Positions 1 through 10,992 of a stretch of 64,000 nucleotides of DNA are shown in pieces. A program made the translations under genes and the position numbers. Every line of letters starts with the position of its first letter. Positions within the stretch are counted from its first letter, which is position 1. Under the pieces are notes generated by a model. It was given only the letters and a program-made list of their open reading frames with translations, was not told the DNA's origin and made no database searches. Source of the stretch: Pseudocercospora fijiensis CIRAD86 (Eukaryota; Ascomycota; Dothideomycetes; Mycosphaerellales; Mycosphaerellaceae); the NCBI RefSeq assembly GCF_000340215.1, contig NW_006921532.1, forward strand, positions 2,273,337 to 2,337,336. The letters are read 5' to 3'.

Positions 1-223
1 AGATAAAATCACGCCCGACGCCAAGTCGACTCCTGCAGAGGCCTAATCTAGCTTTCGTCTCAGGTCAGCTGTCGTAATTCACATTAGAAGCTGTAATGAT
101 GTGATTGGAATTCCCGGACCCCGTCAGACGAGCATCCTGGTCGAAGTGATCCTTCCTTGTCTCCGCAGCTGGCATGCGGCGCTTTATTGTGAGCCACCTG
201 CACTCATGCGATTAACTCCGCTT

Positions 224-1368
224 TTACTTCCTTCCACGAGCTTTCTGCTTTCGCTCGATGCCGTCCATGGCTGAGTTCGCTGCTCCTTGAGCTCGTTCTT
301 TAACGTTGTGCTTTTCTGTCTCCTCGTTGATATCGTCGAGGACATCGTCCTCGTCCTTGCAAGTACTCCCGACTAGGAGATCCAGGAGGCCAAGACGTCC
401 AAAATTGCCCATATCTTTGCCAGCCGTCACGGAGTCGAAGTGCGCCTCTATTCGACGCGCCATGCCTGCTAAAATTATCGTAGATGGAAGGACAGAGTAT
501 CCCGAATAAATAAAAAGGTCCTCAAGGCTTGTTATGGCTGTGAAGAGGTGCCATGTAAGGACATGCCAGCGGAACAAATACGCAGGTAAGATCGTGGGCA
601 TCCACACTGCTAGTAAATAATTGACAGGATGGTCATAGGCAGCAACAACACTGAACGGAAAATCGATGCTATGTTGCCATCTCGAATGCCAGGTCTTGAG
701 TACAGTGTCATATGTGTGCAAATAATATCGGTGGACCGCATAGTGAGCGACTCCGCGGACGATCAGGCCACCAAGGATATCTTTCAGAATGGACCAAGGT
801 AGTGGTATTATCGATGACACTTTGATCAGACTCCGCAGGTGTAGAAGCCGGCTGAAAAGGATTTCCAAGAAAGCCTGGAGCAATACTGACACAAACACAT
901 TGCCGACAGCTGTGCCAGCTATTCGGAGCACTTTGTCGCGTCCTAGCCGAAGAGGCAAATGTTCACGTCCACGAGCCTTCACCCGCCGACTCAACTTGGG
1001 CAGAAGACAGTCGAAGGCCAGGAATGCAAGGGCTGGTAGGAGGAAGAGGAAGCATCGAATGACTAGAGTGCCATACAGCTCAATCGTTAAGTGACTGTGA
1101 CTGCTCGTCATCAGCACCTGACACAGCAGCTGACAACTATGAACCCTAACAAGGGTCGCGGAACTTCACTTACCTAGACACTAGACCAAGCCCTAACACA
1201 GATAAGCGTCAGCAGGCGGCCAAGGATGCAAGATGATGGCGGGTACGTACAGGTGAGATAAAATACTCCCAGGCTGATGGTGGTGCTCGAGCCGCCGAAT
1301 ATCGGGAAGGCCAACATTGACAGCAATGGAAGCGGAATGGATATGAAGCTCGTTAGCTTCGACACCAT
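224..1368 (-). CDS. fatty acid hydroxylase / sterol desaturase superfamily membrane protein
   Basis: Model: exon 1 1251-1368, a 19-nt micro-exon 1174-1192, exon 3 224-1100 (introns 1193-1250 and 1101-1173); 337 aa, in frame throughout. The start is the ATG reading MVSKLTSF, which puts a short hydrophobic leader ahead of the first membrane segment. Across both splices the protein reads FYLTWLGLVSSHSHL, the layout expected in this family just before its second hydrophobic block. His motifs seen: HYAVH and WHSRWQHS. The usual third cluster is reduced to AHFDS followed by GNFGRLGLLDLLVGS. The family holds di-iron membrane oxygenases acting on lipids or sterols in the ER. The C-terminal ~50 residues are charged. 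Substrate unknown; activity uncertain because of the weak third His box. Confidence 0.8.
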
Positions 1369-2323
1369 GGTTCCAGTCAAGTCGGCGAAGCTACTGGGCA
1401 AGGCGGCGTATCGTCCTTGCATGTAGCCTTGCGAATAGGTGATTTCGTCGCGTATCCATTGGACGATTCCCGTCATGATGCCTGATGCCTGGATGTCGGA
1501 TTCGTAATCAGGAAGTGGTTCTAATGCCAGTTTGTGAGAGTTGACATGGTGCTCAAAGAGCAATTCAAGCCGGGGCCGGAGGGGTGCTTACACTTACACG
1601 TTGTTGAAAAGAGAGTTGCGCCGGCCACAAACAGGGAACTGGAAGCCAGCATGGCGCTTGGACCACACCTGAGACGTCATCCGTGGAAGAAGTGAATCCT
1701 TCGCAGAGCCTCTGCCAAGACCACGACGTCGACGTCCTGAACGACACCAGCGCATTATTATTGAGCGTGCACCCATGCCCAGAGCCTCAGGCACGAACGA
1801 GAAGCAGCTCATGCTTTCCCGAAAGCATACAGACAGAAGCGAGCGTGGTAACGCTGGCGCAGGGCTGAGGCCGATGAGCGGCCCGCTCTAGGAATAGCAG
1901 GAGCTGTCTATGCGCAATGCACAATGCACAATGCACCACGCATGCCGTCCTGCTGCAAGTCCGCCGCCGCATCCGGGAGTCACTGCTACCTTCATCGTAC
2001 TCCAGCCAGACATTCGGCTTAGTCGGTCGAATAACGCTAGTCCATCTCGAACTTTTCCTGCGCGCCACGCGTTGTTCGCATCGCATGCCCGACCAGGCCC
2101 TATTTGCAAGCCGCTCGCGACATTGTCCAGCAACGATGCAGATGACTCAGATTATAGGTCTGCCTGGTGCTGCCAGACTGTTCGAATGACATATGCCAAA
2201 GTAATCATAAGGCCTCTGACCGCAGCCTCATCATCTTCTCGCCACTTGCTAGAATCCGACGCCATGTCTATATCGATCAGTCGTTGCCACCAAGATATGG
2301 CCGTCAGGCATAGGCACCTCAAG
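1369..2323. other. intergenic region with short tandem repeat
   Basis: This is the shared upstream region of the minus-strand hydroxylase gene and the plus-strand bZIP-like gene. It holds a three-copy GCACAAT-type tandem repeat at about 1914-1935. Open frames continue upstream of both chosen starts (to 1563 on the minus strand and 1910 on the plus strand) but show no recognisable domain, so I treat them as 5' untranslated sequence. Confidence 0.4.
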
Positions 2324-3190
2324 ATGGATGATAGCACGAGACCTACAGCGTCGGACCGTTCCTCCTCCGACCCTTCCTATCGGATCTGTACAGTGACAAA
2401 TGAGAATTGGCGCGGGAAGAACGACCCTACCGAGAGGAGGCGTATCCAAAATAGAATCAATCAGCGTGCCTTTCGTCAACGTCAAAGAGAAGGCTCGGAC
2501 AAGAAGCAATACAGGCCTCGTCATTCATCAAGCGAGCCATCCTCGCAGTACGAGGAGGATGAGGTCGATAGTCCTTACTCTGTGGACGACGAGCTTGAAC
2601 AGGACGCCTCAGAAAGTCGAGCATCTTCGGCCCCAACAACGAGCCAGCCAAACGGAATGGTTGATAGCCCAGGAAGAGTCTGGGACGAGCTGGCTCAACT
2701 GATCAATCGTAACCTCATGTCGGCAGCATCCACAAATGCTCAGCGCCTGGGGATAGCCCAGAGCACATTACAGAGCGCAAATTCAACCCTCACACCCAGA
2801 CCGACCAGCAGTGGAATACCTGCTACACTGCAACCTCTGCCTCCGCAGCATCAGGTGCCTCACGATCCCATCATCGATATCATACCGCACCCACGCCTAC
2901 GATTCAACGTGCTGAGAGCGATTGCCGCACAGCAGATAGATGCTGCAGCTATCTCGAGGGACTTGCGGGCATCAGGAGCTATGGAGAACCTGCAGGGCCA
3001 GTGGCAGCGCGGTGGGCTGGTCGTGTGGAGCTCGCCCGAGCAGCTTGCATCTTGGGAGCTCTCAGCAGCATTCGTGCTGAAATGGAGTTTCCTGCTACAA
3101 GGCTGTGAAGACTTCTTGCAGGCCACGAATGCCTGGCGAAGCCGACGCGGAGAAAGACTGTTTCCACAATCAATCAACAGTACAAGATGA
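2324..3190 (+). CDS. bZIP-like transcription factor with DUF3425 domain
   Basis: Single exon, 288 aa from the ATG at 2324 (MDDSTRPTA); an in-frame ATG at 2297 is an equally possible start. Residues about 30-50 hold a bZIP-type basic region (DPTERRRIQNRINQRAFRQR), the Yap/AP-1 style DNA-contact signature. No leucine heptads follow: the next stretch is Ser/Glu-rich and probably disordered. The C-terminal half (HPRLRFNVLRAI, then GLVVWSSPEQLASWELS and FLLQGCEDFLQATNAWR) matches the DUF3425 domain common behind such basic regions in filamentous fungi. Expected role: nuclear regulator; target genes unknown. It is divergent from the hydroxylase gene, which may share its promoter. Confidence 0.8.
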   Translation: MDDSTRPTASDRSSSDPSYRICTVTNENWRGKNDPTERRRIQNRINQRAFRQRQREGSDKKQYRPRHSSSEPSSQYEEDEVDSPYSVDDELEQDASESRASSAPTTSQPNGMVDSPGRVWDELAQLINRNLMSAASTNAQRLGIAQSTLQSANSTLTPRPTSSGIPATLQPLPPQHQVPHDPIIDIIPHPRLRFNVLRAIAAQQIDAAAISRDLRASGAMENLQGQWQRGGLVVWSSPEQLASWELSAAFVLKWSFLLQGCEDFLQATNAWRSRRGERLFPQSINSTR

Positions 3191-4717
3191 GAGGGCGGAC
3201 TTAAGCGGCGATACCATATTATCCAGATTGATCAGATTATGATGATAGCGTTCAGAGCGCAATGTTCAGGCGCTGCACGGCACGGAAGGAACGGGCCCTA
3301 GAAGAGTCCTAAAGTTTGGTTCGATTAGTGATGTATTAGATACTTTCACGTTCGTTCCTCGTGCCCTCATTTTGGTACTTGCTTTGGAAGTTGCTGCAGC
3401 AAGCCACAGCTGAGCTCGCTCGGCTTGGCTTGGCTTAGAACTATCCGATAGATTGAACCTCCGCGACCGCGTTGCATCGTTAAATTGGGCCACATTCCGA
3501 GGTGTCCTTAGAGTTTTCGATGCAAGATCCACATGCCAGTTTGAAACTCTAGAGATTGCGGAAACACATGTTTAGTCTTATACCCAACTTCTAGTTAGCA
3601 TGTTATACCTGCAAACTACGACTGAAGGCGTAGAGATGAAATTATTCCCGCGCGGTAAAAACGATACGCAAAATGAGTTCGTCCCTTACGTTGCGAGTAA
3701 ATGTACCAACAAAGTTTGTCATTGCTCGGTACGATCTTCTCTCTCTCTACTAGCTATTCCTGTGGTGCCCACTCGGCCTCCTACCAACATCATCAGCTAG
3801 CTCGGCTAACGTCTCGAAATAGTTGATGAACTGCGGCGGTCTCTGTAATAAATACTACAAGAGATATCCTAAAGATACGGTAACGAAAGGTTGTTCCAAG
3901 TCGGATGGGACTTGTGGTTGTAACGTGGAATGTAATGGGGATAAGACATGTGCAGCCAGCTGATGGTATGAAAAGTTCAGGTTGTAACTGAGGATCAAGA
4001 TAGGGAGAGTTTGGGGAGTTGGAAAAAGTGAAGGAGGAGACCTTGTGTAAGACTAGAATAGGAAGGAGATGAGCTGCGAAATGTGAGCCTGATTGTTCCG
4101 CTTGTCGAAGCTGTACAAATCCTCGGGCCTTTCGTATACCGCGACGGGAAAGTCGAGGATAGGATTCTGGAAGTTCGGTGCAGAACGGACGCCCTGCCGC
4201 GTGTACAGTACATGTACATGCGGGAATCCTTTTCAGCAGCAGCGGTTGTGTGACTCCTACCACCGGCGGAGGGGGAGAGAAGCAAAAGACGATTCAGGAT
4301 TTCGCACCCGAAACAGAATGGGGGTTGCAGGACCTGTGCTGTAGGGAGTTGATGATGCTGTCTACAACTCGGTCGTTCTTCGCGTGGCTCTCGGACAGCG
4401 ACATTGCAGCTGCATTCAGCCCTATTACATGCTGTTAGCCACATTCAGGTACGCAGGAATGATTCCATGTTCAGCAATCTCATGATGCATATGCAGCGTC
4501 AGGCAGTGTGTTCCGAATAACGAGTAATGGCGAAAATAATGCCGAGCATGGGAGCACCGGCATATGCACCATCCATACGCCCTGCCCTCACGCCCTTGTC
4601 AAAGCGAGGGAGGGCACTTCTGCATGAAGAGGATGATATCGTATGGCTTTCCAATCATTGAGTTAGCAGCTTGTTAGAGTATTGTACATTGTTCACGTCC
4701 TCCTTCAGACTTGCTCT
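3191..4717. other. intergenic, no supportable gene
   Basis: About 1.5 kb between the ends of the DUF3425 gene and the MDR reductase gene. Several short overlapping open frames exist on both strands (for example 3793-4263 minus) but none shows a domain, consistent coding bias or sensible splice partners. Confidence 0.4.
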
Positions 4718-5829
4718 CTACTCCAATTGGGTGATGAGCTTGCCCTGGTTGGAGCCATCGAACAGCTTCAGCCACGTCTTCGGGATGCCCTCAAAGTTCG
4801 TCTTAACCACCGTCTCTCCGCCCTCGATATCAAGTCGGCCGTCTGCAACAGCTTCCTTGAAGAGCTCCAATGCCTTGGGAAATTCCTTCATGAAGTCGAT
4901 CACAATGAAACCCTTCACCTGAAGCCGCATGATTATAATCTCGAACCAGTTCTTGAGGCCAGTCGTTCGCTCTTGGGATGTGTTGTAGCTGCTAATGGCT
5001 CCACAAGCAATGACTCGTCCACCTCTTCCAAGTCGAGAAAGCATCAAGTCGAGAATCTCGCCACCAACATTGTCAAAGTAGACATTGGCAAAATCAGGGG
5101 TAGCTTTCTTCAAATCCTCGGCGAATGTCTTGCTCTTGTAGTTCAAGCAGACATCAGCTCCAAGCTTCTCGACCCAGCGACACTTCTCATCCGTGCCAGC
5201 AATGCCGATTACTTTCTTGCAACCAATGATCTTCTTGGCAATCTGGGAAGAGCGTACACGGTCAGTCAATCAGGATCTCGATATCGATATGTCGCTTGCA
5301 ACCTTACCTGGACTGCCATGGAGCCAGTTGCACCAGCTGCGCCGCTCACGACGACAACATCGTCTTTTGTCGTGTTGCCAACTCCAGTCAGACCAAAGTA
5401 GGCAGTAAGACCAGTCAACCCAAGCGCACCAAGGTAATGGGTCTTACTCTTGCCACCAGGCAGATCTCCCGCTGGTTGGCACATGTTTGCCGGCACAACT
5501 CTATACTCAGACCAGCCGGTCGTTGCGATGACAGTATCGCCCTTCTTGAACTTCTCTGACTTGGATTCCACGACCTCTGCAAGGCCACGGGCATTCATTG
5601 GGGCGCCAATCTCCACAGGTGGTACATACATTCTCTCGGCTGGAATATCTGGATCGATCCATCCTCGCTGAGCGGGGTCATTGGATAGGCACAATAACTT
5701 CACCAGCAGCTCACCAGCTTTTGGCTCTGGAAGATCGGTCTCCACGAGTTTGAAGGTCTGCTCGGGCCCATCGAGCTTCGGCTCGTCTCTCGGCTTGTTC
5801 GCCAATTGCCATTGTCGTGTTTTCACCAT
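4718..5829 (-). CDS. NADP-dependent MDR oxidoreductase (alkenal/quinone reductase type)
   Basis: Two exons, 5308-5829 and 4718-5242, joined over a 65-nt intron (donor GTAAGG, acceptor CCCAG) in phase 0; 348 aa, the usual length. The N-terminal GroES-like half contains LLCLSNDPAQRGWI and the substrate-domain segment up to about residue 130. The Rossmann half starts at GALGLTGLTAYFGL, with the nucleotide-binding turn VVVSGAAGATGSMAVQ right at the splice. No structural or catalytic zinc cysteine/histidine set is visible, so this is the zinc-independent group that includes leukotriene B4 dehydrogenase/prostaglandin reductase and enone reductases. Likely cytosolic reduction of alpha,beta-unsaturated carbonyls with NADPH; physiological substrate unknown. 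Confidence 0.9.
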
Positions 5830-6752
5830 TTTTCGCAGGATTTCTGTGCAATTGCAGGTCGTTGAAAAGAAAATTTCTTGCTGAGAGTCGAGAATGGCGA
5901 CTCGGACGTTTTGCCTTATATATCGGACGTTTTGCTTGAAATATGCCAGACCTCGGTTCTACTTCGCACGATGTTCGATTTTGACATCATTTTGCCCCTC
6001 CTGCCCTTTTGTAAGCAAGACCAGAGCATTCGTTGTTGTGAGCTGCACAAATCTTGAACCCCTCCGAAACAGCCTATGGGCGGCATCGAACCCCGGCTAT
6101 GACTTCGCTAGTCGCGACCAGCAATGCCAGAAAGTGAAGAACTTCGAATCCTGCTACGAGAAGATTCTTATTAGAGCCCTTCACAGATGCCTGTTCTGCG
6201 ACAATCATGCACACCGGACCTACTGCTACTGCTGTAGCTTGTGCCCATGTCACGTAGCTCTACTCAATGTGGTATCTGGACCTAGAGCCGACGCTGCGTA
6301 TGCTCGCTTGATCTCGCGCAGTTGGTGTTTTCATTTATCCTACAACTCTTCCTTGACCATTGATCCACTAATGCTTGCCCCTGCTCTTAAACTGCTCCTT
6401 GCACTGCTTAACCCGCTATCAAGGAAATGAGCTGGATCCCTTTCTGCCGATGGGACAGATTTGCCAGTCGAAAGTCATACCAAGAGTTTGCATGTGAAGT
6501 GATGATGTCGAGCTTCCTGAGTCCTGAGTCAGGAGAAGTAACACAAATTGAAGTCTCAGTTGTGCAAAATTTCACAAGGATTTGGTTGAAACCCGTGCGG
6601 ATTCTCTCCCGAGCCCCGTCAAACTCAATGCCTGCGAGCTCGACGTCCGAGGGTCTCCCTGCAGGGGAATCCCAAGCCGAAGCTTTACATACATTACTTC
6701 GACTACGGACTTCGTGATAACAGATCTCACACCACAACCCCCAAAGATCACA
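5830..6752. other. intergenic region between MDR reductase and OsmC gene
   Basis: Holds the upstream regions of two divergent genes. A plus-strand open frame at 5894-6430 has Cys/Leu-rich, low-information translation and no domain; I do not call it a gene. Confidence 0.4.
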
Positions 6753-7337
6753 ATGGCTTCCGTAAGAGCATTCCGACCTCTCCTGCGCCCCGCGCCACGA
6801 ATCGCAGCTCGCGCGACACAGCAACAAGCTCGTTTCCTGAACTGGGAGACCTCCCCGCCATTCTACACAGCCCATGCTTCAGTAACAGGAGGCAGAAAGG
6901 GAAAGATCTCGGCTGAGAATCTCGACATTCAGTTGGCTGCGCCAAAGGAGCTGGGTGGACCTGGGTATGCTCGATGGATGAGAAGACACGTCGTGAAGAA
7001 CATTTGCTGATCTAGCAAATTGTACAGAAATGGCTCCAACCCCGAGGAGCTCTTTGCAGCCGGATACGGAGCTTGCTTCCAAGGGGCCATGGCCGCGACC
7101 GCTCCAAGCTTGAACATCAAGCTACCCGAAGATTCTGTCATTGAAACCAAAGTACACTTGATCGGAGACGTGAAGAAACTTGATATGGGAATCAGGGTGG
7201 ACATGAAGATCAAGTTCGGAAGTGGCATTAGCAAGGCTGATGCAGAGAAGGTCGTGGAGAAAACTAAGGAGGTCTGTCCGTATAGCATAGCGACTCAGGG
7301 CAATGTTGTCACAAACACTGAGGTCATTATTGGATAG
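6753..7337 (+). CDS. OsmC/Ohr family organic hydroperoxide resistance protein
   Basis: Two exons, 6753-6964 and 7028-7337, 63-nt intron (donor GTATGC, branch CTGAT, acceptor TACAG); 173 aa. The first ~28 residues are Arg/Ala-rich with no acids (MASVRAFRPLLRPAPRIAAR), a mitochondrial presequence pattern. The OsmC fold follows: NPEELFAAGYGACFQGAM with the first redox cysteine, and EVCPYSIATQGNV with the second. The splice joins GGPG to NGSNPEEL exactly where the family places it. Expected role: thiol-dependent reduction of organic peroxides, here probably in mitochondria. The split and spacing of the two cysteines favour the Ohr type over OsmC proper. Confidence 0.92.
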
Positions 7338-7447
7338 AGCGGGACGAGCGGGACGATGTGATGGTATGCTGCTATGAAACGGTGAGTTTACTTGTCTTGA
7401 TATTCGGCTACCAAAAACTGTCTTAAATGCGGAAAGTCAAGGGCGCG

Positions 7448-9363
7448 TTACCATCTCTTCTCGCCGCCGAATCTCAAGCGTGAGCGTTTGCGTGGTCGCG
7501 ATGGTGGTCGTGATTGCGAGCGAGAAACTCCTTTCGCTTGGTGTTTAAATCGGCCTTGCCGGTTGCTGCCACCAGGCGTGTTGGTATTTTCTGGAGCATT
7601 GACGTTTCCCGGATAGTCTTCGCCAAGCAACGTGAATTGGTTTGGTTGTAGCATGAGCCGTCTCTCTTCAATGGGATCAAGTGCGATCAGAACGCGTTTT
7701 CGTGCCCATGGAAAAATGACTGCAAAGGCGACGCTTGTTACAAAGATCGGAATAGCAGCATAGACGTACCTGGAGTTACATGTTAGCAGAGGCATCGAAC
7801 AAGGAGGCTGACTTCTAGTGGGCTGCAGTGGGCTGATTTAAATTTGCTTCCTGCGCGCTTTCGAGAAGCACTAGTACTACAACCCCTCGCTGTGAAGAGA
7901 GGAGAATGGAGGTGGGGCGATCGAATGTCTTACCAGATGACAGGCCAAGTCACGGTCGACATGCCAAATAATGATGACAGAAATGAGATGGGCAGGAAAA
8001 TCGTGGCGACCACAGTCAGGAATGCAGAGTTGTCGGACTGTGTCGCATTCGTGATGTTGAACTCCAGCTCGATTAAGTTGTTGAGTCCTGGTTCAAGTGT
8101 CAGCTGCTCCAGAACCAGCTTTGGAGGAAATATTGTTATGTGGAAAATGGTATGCAAAGGTTTGGGCTATGGCAGAGTTGAGTCGCCTGAAGCGAGCGAG
8201 CCCTAGGAACCGCACTTACGTTCGGTGAGCCCATCAAGGGTCGAATCGAATTGTTCAAGATCGTCGACGGCGTCGTCCATGTCGAACCACAAAGGATCTT
8301 TCTGTTCGTTCTGAGGCACATCATCCTTCAACTTCTGAAGCTTCTTGAAGGATCGAGTGTGAAAGTGCAGGTATTCCTTCATCTCGTAAATGCGATCTAC
8401 CTCGGCATGCATACGTCGAGTTCTTATCTTGACTGGTAAACGCCTGCCGTGGCTGTTAATCTCAGCTTCGTCCAGTCGAGCAAGAACTTCGCCAATGATG
8501 TTCTGCCAGTCTGTAAGCAGGTAGTAGAGGCGTGAGAAAGTCCAGCATATGCCCTCTTCGTCTTCGCGAGCCTGATCGAAGTCGTTGTCTCGCCACAAGT
8601 AATCGAACAACAATCGTGTAACGATGTGTTCGCTGACGGGAGTCGGTCTTGTGAAAACGAGCGTCACTGATACTTTTCGGTCTAGTCGGCATGCTCCACG
8701 GCCGCAGAACCAGACACCAGTCCGAAATTTGAACGTGTCCATCGGTGGGAGACCTTTCTCCTCCCAGTGAGGAGGTTCCATATCGACAGACCAGTAGTAG
8801 ACTTGTGGCACATTCATATGGCTGTCGTAGAGTAAGCACCTCCCAATGCAGCCAAGATTAAGATGCATTCGTACTCTATTATGAACGTCCAAGGCACCCA
8901 TTGACCTCGCTTCGAGGCCTTCTCTGGGAACTGCCTGAGGACATAAGCAACGTTAGCAAGACTTGAGACGCTCCAGGAGTATATGGTGATGCAAGAATAG
9001 TTCCCATCATACACAATGGATTACACTCGTTCCCCTAGGGGTTCGTATGACTTACATGGTGCTGGCAAACTGAACGGCTCGGTCGAGTTCGGCAATTTCC
9101 TGCCAATTGTCTTCGAGGCAAGAGTGTAGTACATCGCCAAGCCACTCCTGGTATCCGTTGACAGCGATGATCAAAGGGTCATTTGGATGTGCGCTGACTT
9201 GTTCCTCAACAAGACGTGCAAAGCGGCCGGCCTCGCGTGGGCTGTATATTTGGACTTCGCTATACTTTGTCGCGCTGCGCCTGTGTCCGACGCGGATAGC
9301 AACAGGGCCCCGCGGAGATTCCCAAGTTGGACGTCGCCTATGTGGGCGTCTTCTGTGTGACAT
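7448..9363 (-). CDS. CorA-like divalent cation transporter family protein
   Basis: Four exons: 9056-9363, 8220-8923, 7934-8087, 7448-7769; introns of 132, 132 and 164 nt, all GT-AG with CTAAC or CTGAC branch sites; 495 aa in frame. The long N-terminal part is hydrophilic. A charged helical region (about residues 250-330, including MHAEVDRIYEMKEYLHFHTR and KLQKLKDDVPQ) leads into LIELEFNITNATQSDNSAFL, then TM1 TVVATIFLPISFLSSLFGMS and TM2 VYAAIPIFVTSVAFAVIFPW. This C-terminal two-helix layout is that of CorA/ZntB channels, in which a GMN motif ends TM1; here it reads GMS. The tail is Arg/Ser-rich. Expected in a membrane, possibly moving Mg2+ or another divalent ion. The acceptor of the first intron is chosen by frame; a closer CTCAG would put the protein out of frame. 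Confidence 0.78.
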
Positions 9364-10256
9364 ACCGCCTGGCGGGCTGCACGCTCGAGACGTGCTGTGA
9401 GACTGTGCTGGCTCCTGTTGTGTTGTTAATCGCGCCCAGAGTAGGGGCGGAGGACGTCGTTGCTGCTCTGACTACATGTATGCTCCTGCGCGTTCTGACA
9501 CTCCGTGGCTGCCAGAATAGGCACTGAACAATATTAAATCCCGAGACAGCTGCACACATCTTGCTGACACCTCCCTTGGTATGTCGCGTCGTGTCGCGTC
9601 CTCTGCGATCAGCTGGCTGTGGCGCCGAGCTGCTCTCAGCCGCCGGCAGCAACAAGGGCAGGTGCCATCGTGACCGGGCTACTCCACCGTGTGCAACCGC
9701 TATCCAAGATACAAAGGCATGGTGAATCCTTTGAATGCTCTTGTATGAAGCTGTTCAGTTTCAGCGGAGAGGACAGCGGCCGCCAAGCATTGGGATCTGG
9801 ATGCGATTGCGGCGGAGTGCAAGCCCAATCATGATTCGTCCGCTCCTGCCCGAATACCTTCTCACTGCTAACCACATTCATCAAATGCGCTCACACCAAG
9901 AACCTCGTGAGTCGTCCGCCATGGCAGAACCTCTGGAGCACAGCATCTCTCGCTGGTGCATCTCCTTCCTGGACGGCATGACACCACCGTGATCAGTGCT
10001 CGACGCGCACCAATTTTCATCACCACCGAAACCAGAGCCAAATCACAGCGCCAAGGACGTTACCGCTGTCGTCAACCTTGCAATCTCCGCACCTCCCGGG
10101 CGCCCGGGGGAAACACCAACAGGACATCTGGCTGCACTGCGCTCTTACAGAAGGAGCTCGCTCGCGGTCGATCTGAGATATTGCTCTGGCGTGAAAGCGC
10201 AATCACCTTTCAGACATCAACATTCCAGTTCAATCTGGTAGTCAACATTCGAAGCC
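9364..10256. other. intergenic region upstream of CorA-like and copper transporter genes
   Basis: Divergent upstream region of about 0.9 kb. I see only short frames without domains, and no repeat or RNA gene. Confidence 0.4.
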
Positions 10257-10992
10257 ATGGAAGACATGGACATGGGCTCGGGTTCCAGCTCGAGCATGTC
10301 GACGTCAATGGTCTTCACAACCGATCATTCCACACCTCTCTACTCATCGGCATGGACACCTTCGACCACAGGCGCTTACGCCGGCACCTGCATTTTCTTG
10401 ATCGTGCTGGGCATCATCAGCCGAGTACTGCAAGCCTACCGGCATGTGCTGGAAACGAAGTGGCACGACAAAGCAGTCAAGCGCAGATATGTCAAGGTCG
10501 CAAGTGAAAGCGCATCAGAACGCGTCGACCCATCCATGGAGAAGAGCGACGAAGCGGTCCTGACTACTCGAGGCATGGACGAATCGGTGCGGGTGTTGCA
10601 TGCAGGGCGGAGTGCAGTGCAGTCGAAACCATGGCGATTCAGCACAGACCTACCAAGAGCGAGTATCTACGTGGTACAGGCTGGAGTAGCGTACTTGATG
10701 TAAGTGTCACCTTGGGAGAGACCTTGATGTGGCGTTGCTCGTAGGCAACGGCTTCGTGTTTGTCTTCAAACTGATGGGCTTATCTTCCCCGTGGCCTCGG
10801 CGACGTGTTTGTGGTCCCTGACGCACAAATTCCGCGGAAAGAAACTGATGAAGACCTTCGCTAATTTTCTCAAACAGGATGCTGGCGGTTATGACATTAA
10901 ATGTTGGCTATTTCCTTTCAGTGCTTGCAGGACTCTTCGTCGGAGAGCTTGCAGTAGGGCGTTACACGGTCATCGAAGACGAGCATCATTGA
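10257..10992 (+). CDS. Ctr-type copper transporter
   Basis: Two exons, 10257-10699 and 10878-10992; 185 aa. The 178-nt intron is long for this window (donor GTAAGT, acceptor ACAG). The N-terminus is rich in Met and Ser (MEDMDMGSGSS), as in copper-collecting ectodomains. TM1 is about GAYAGTCIFLIVLGIISRVL, followed by a cytosolic loop rich in charged residues. After the splice the protein reads YLMMLAVMTLNVGYF, giving the MxxxM copper-selectivity motif of TM2, and then GLFVGE, the GxxxG packing motif of TM3. Expected role: trimeric high-affinity Cu(I) uptake at the plasma membrane or release from the vacuole. The C-terminus ends EDEHH rather than in the HCH motif of some family members. Confidence 0.9.

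Noticed and set aside
3793..4263. 156-codon minus-strand open frame
   Set aside because: Composition resembles chance translation; overlaps equally long frames in other phases and has no homology signal that I recognise.
5894..6430. 178-codon plus-strand open frame
   Set aside because: Cys/Leu-rich translation with no domain, no Kozak-like context that stands out, and a position in the divergent promoter region of two real genes.
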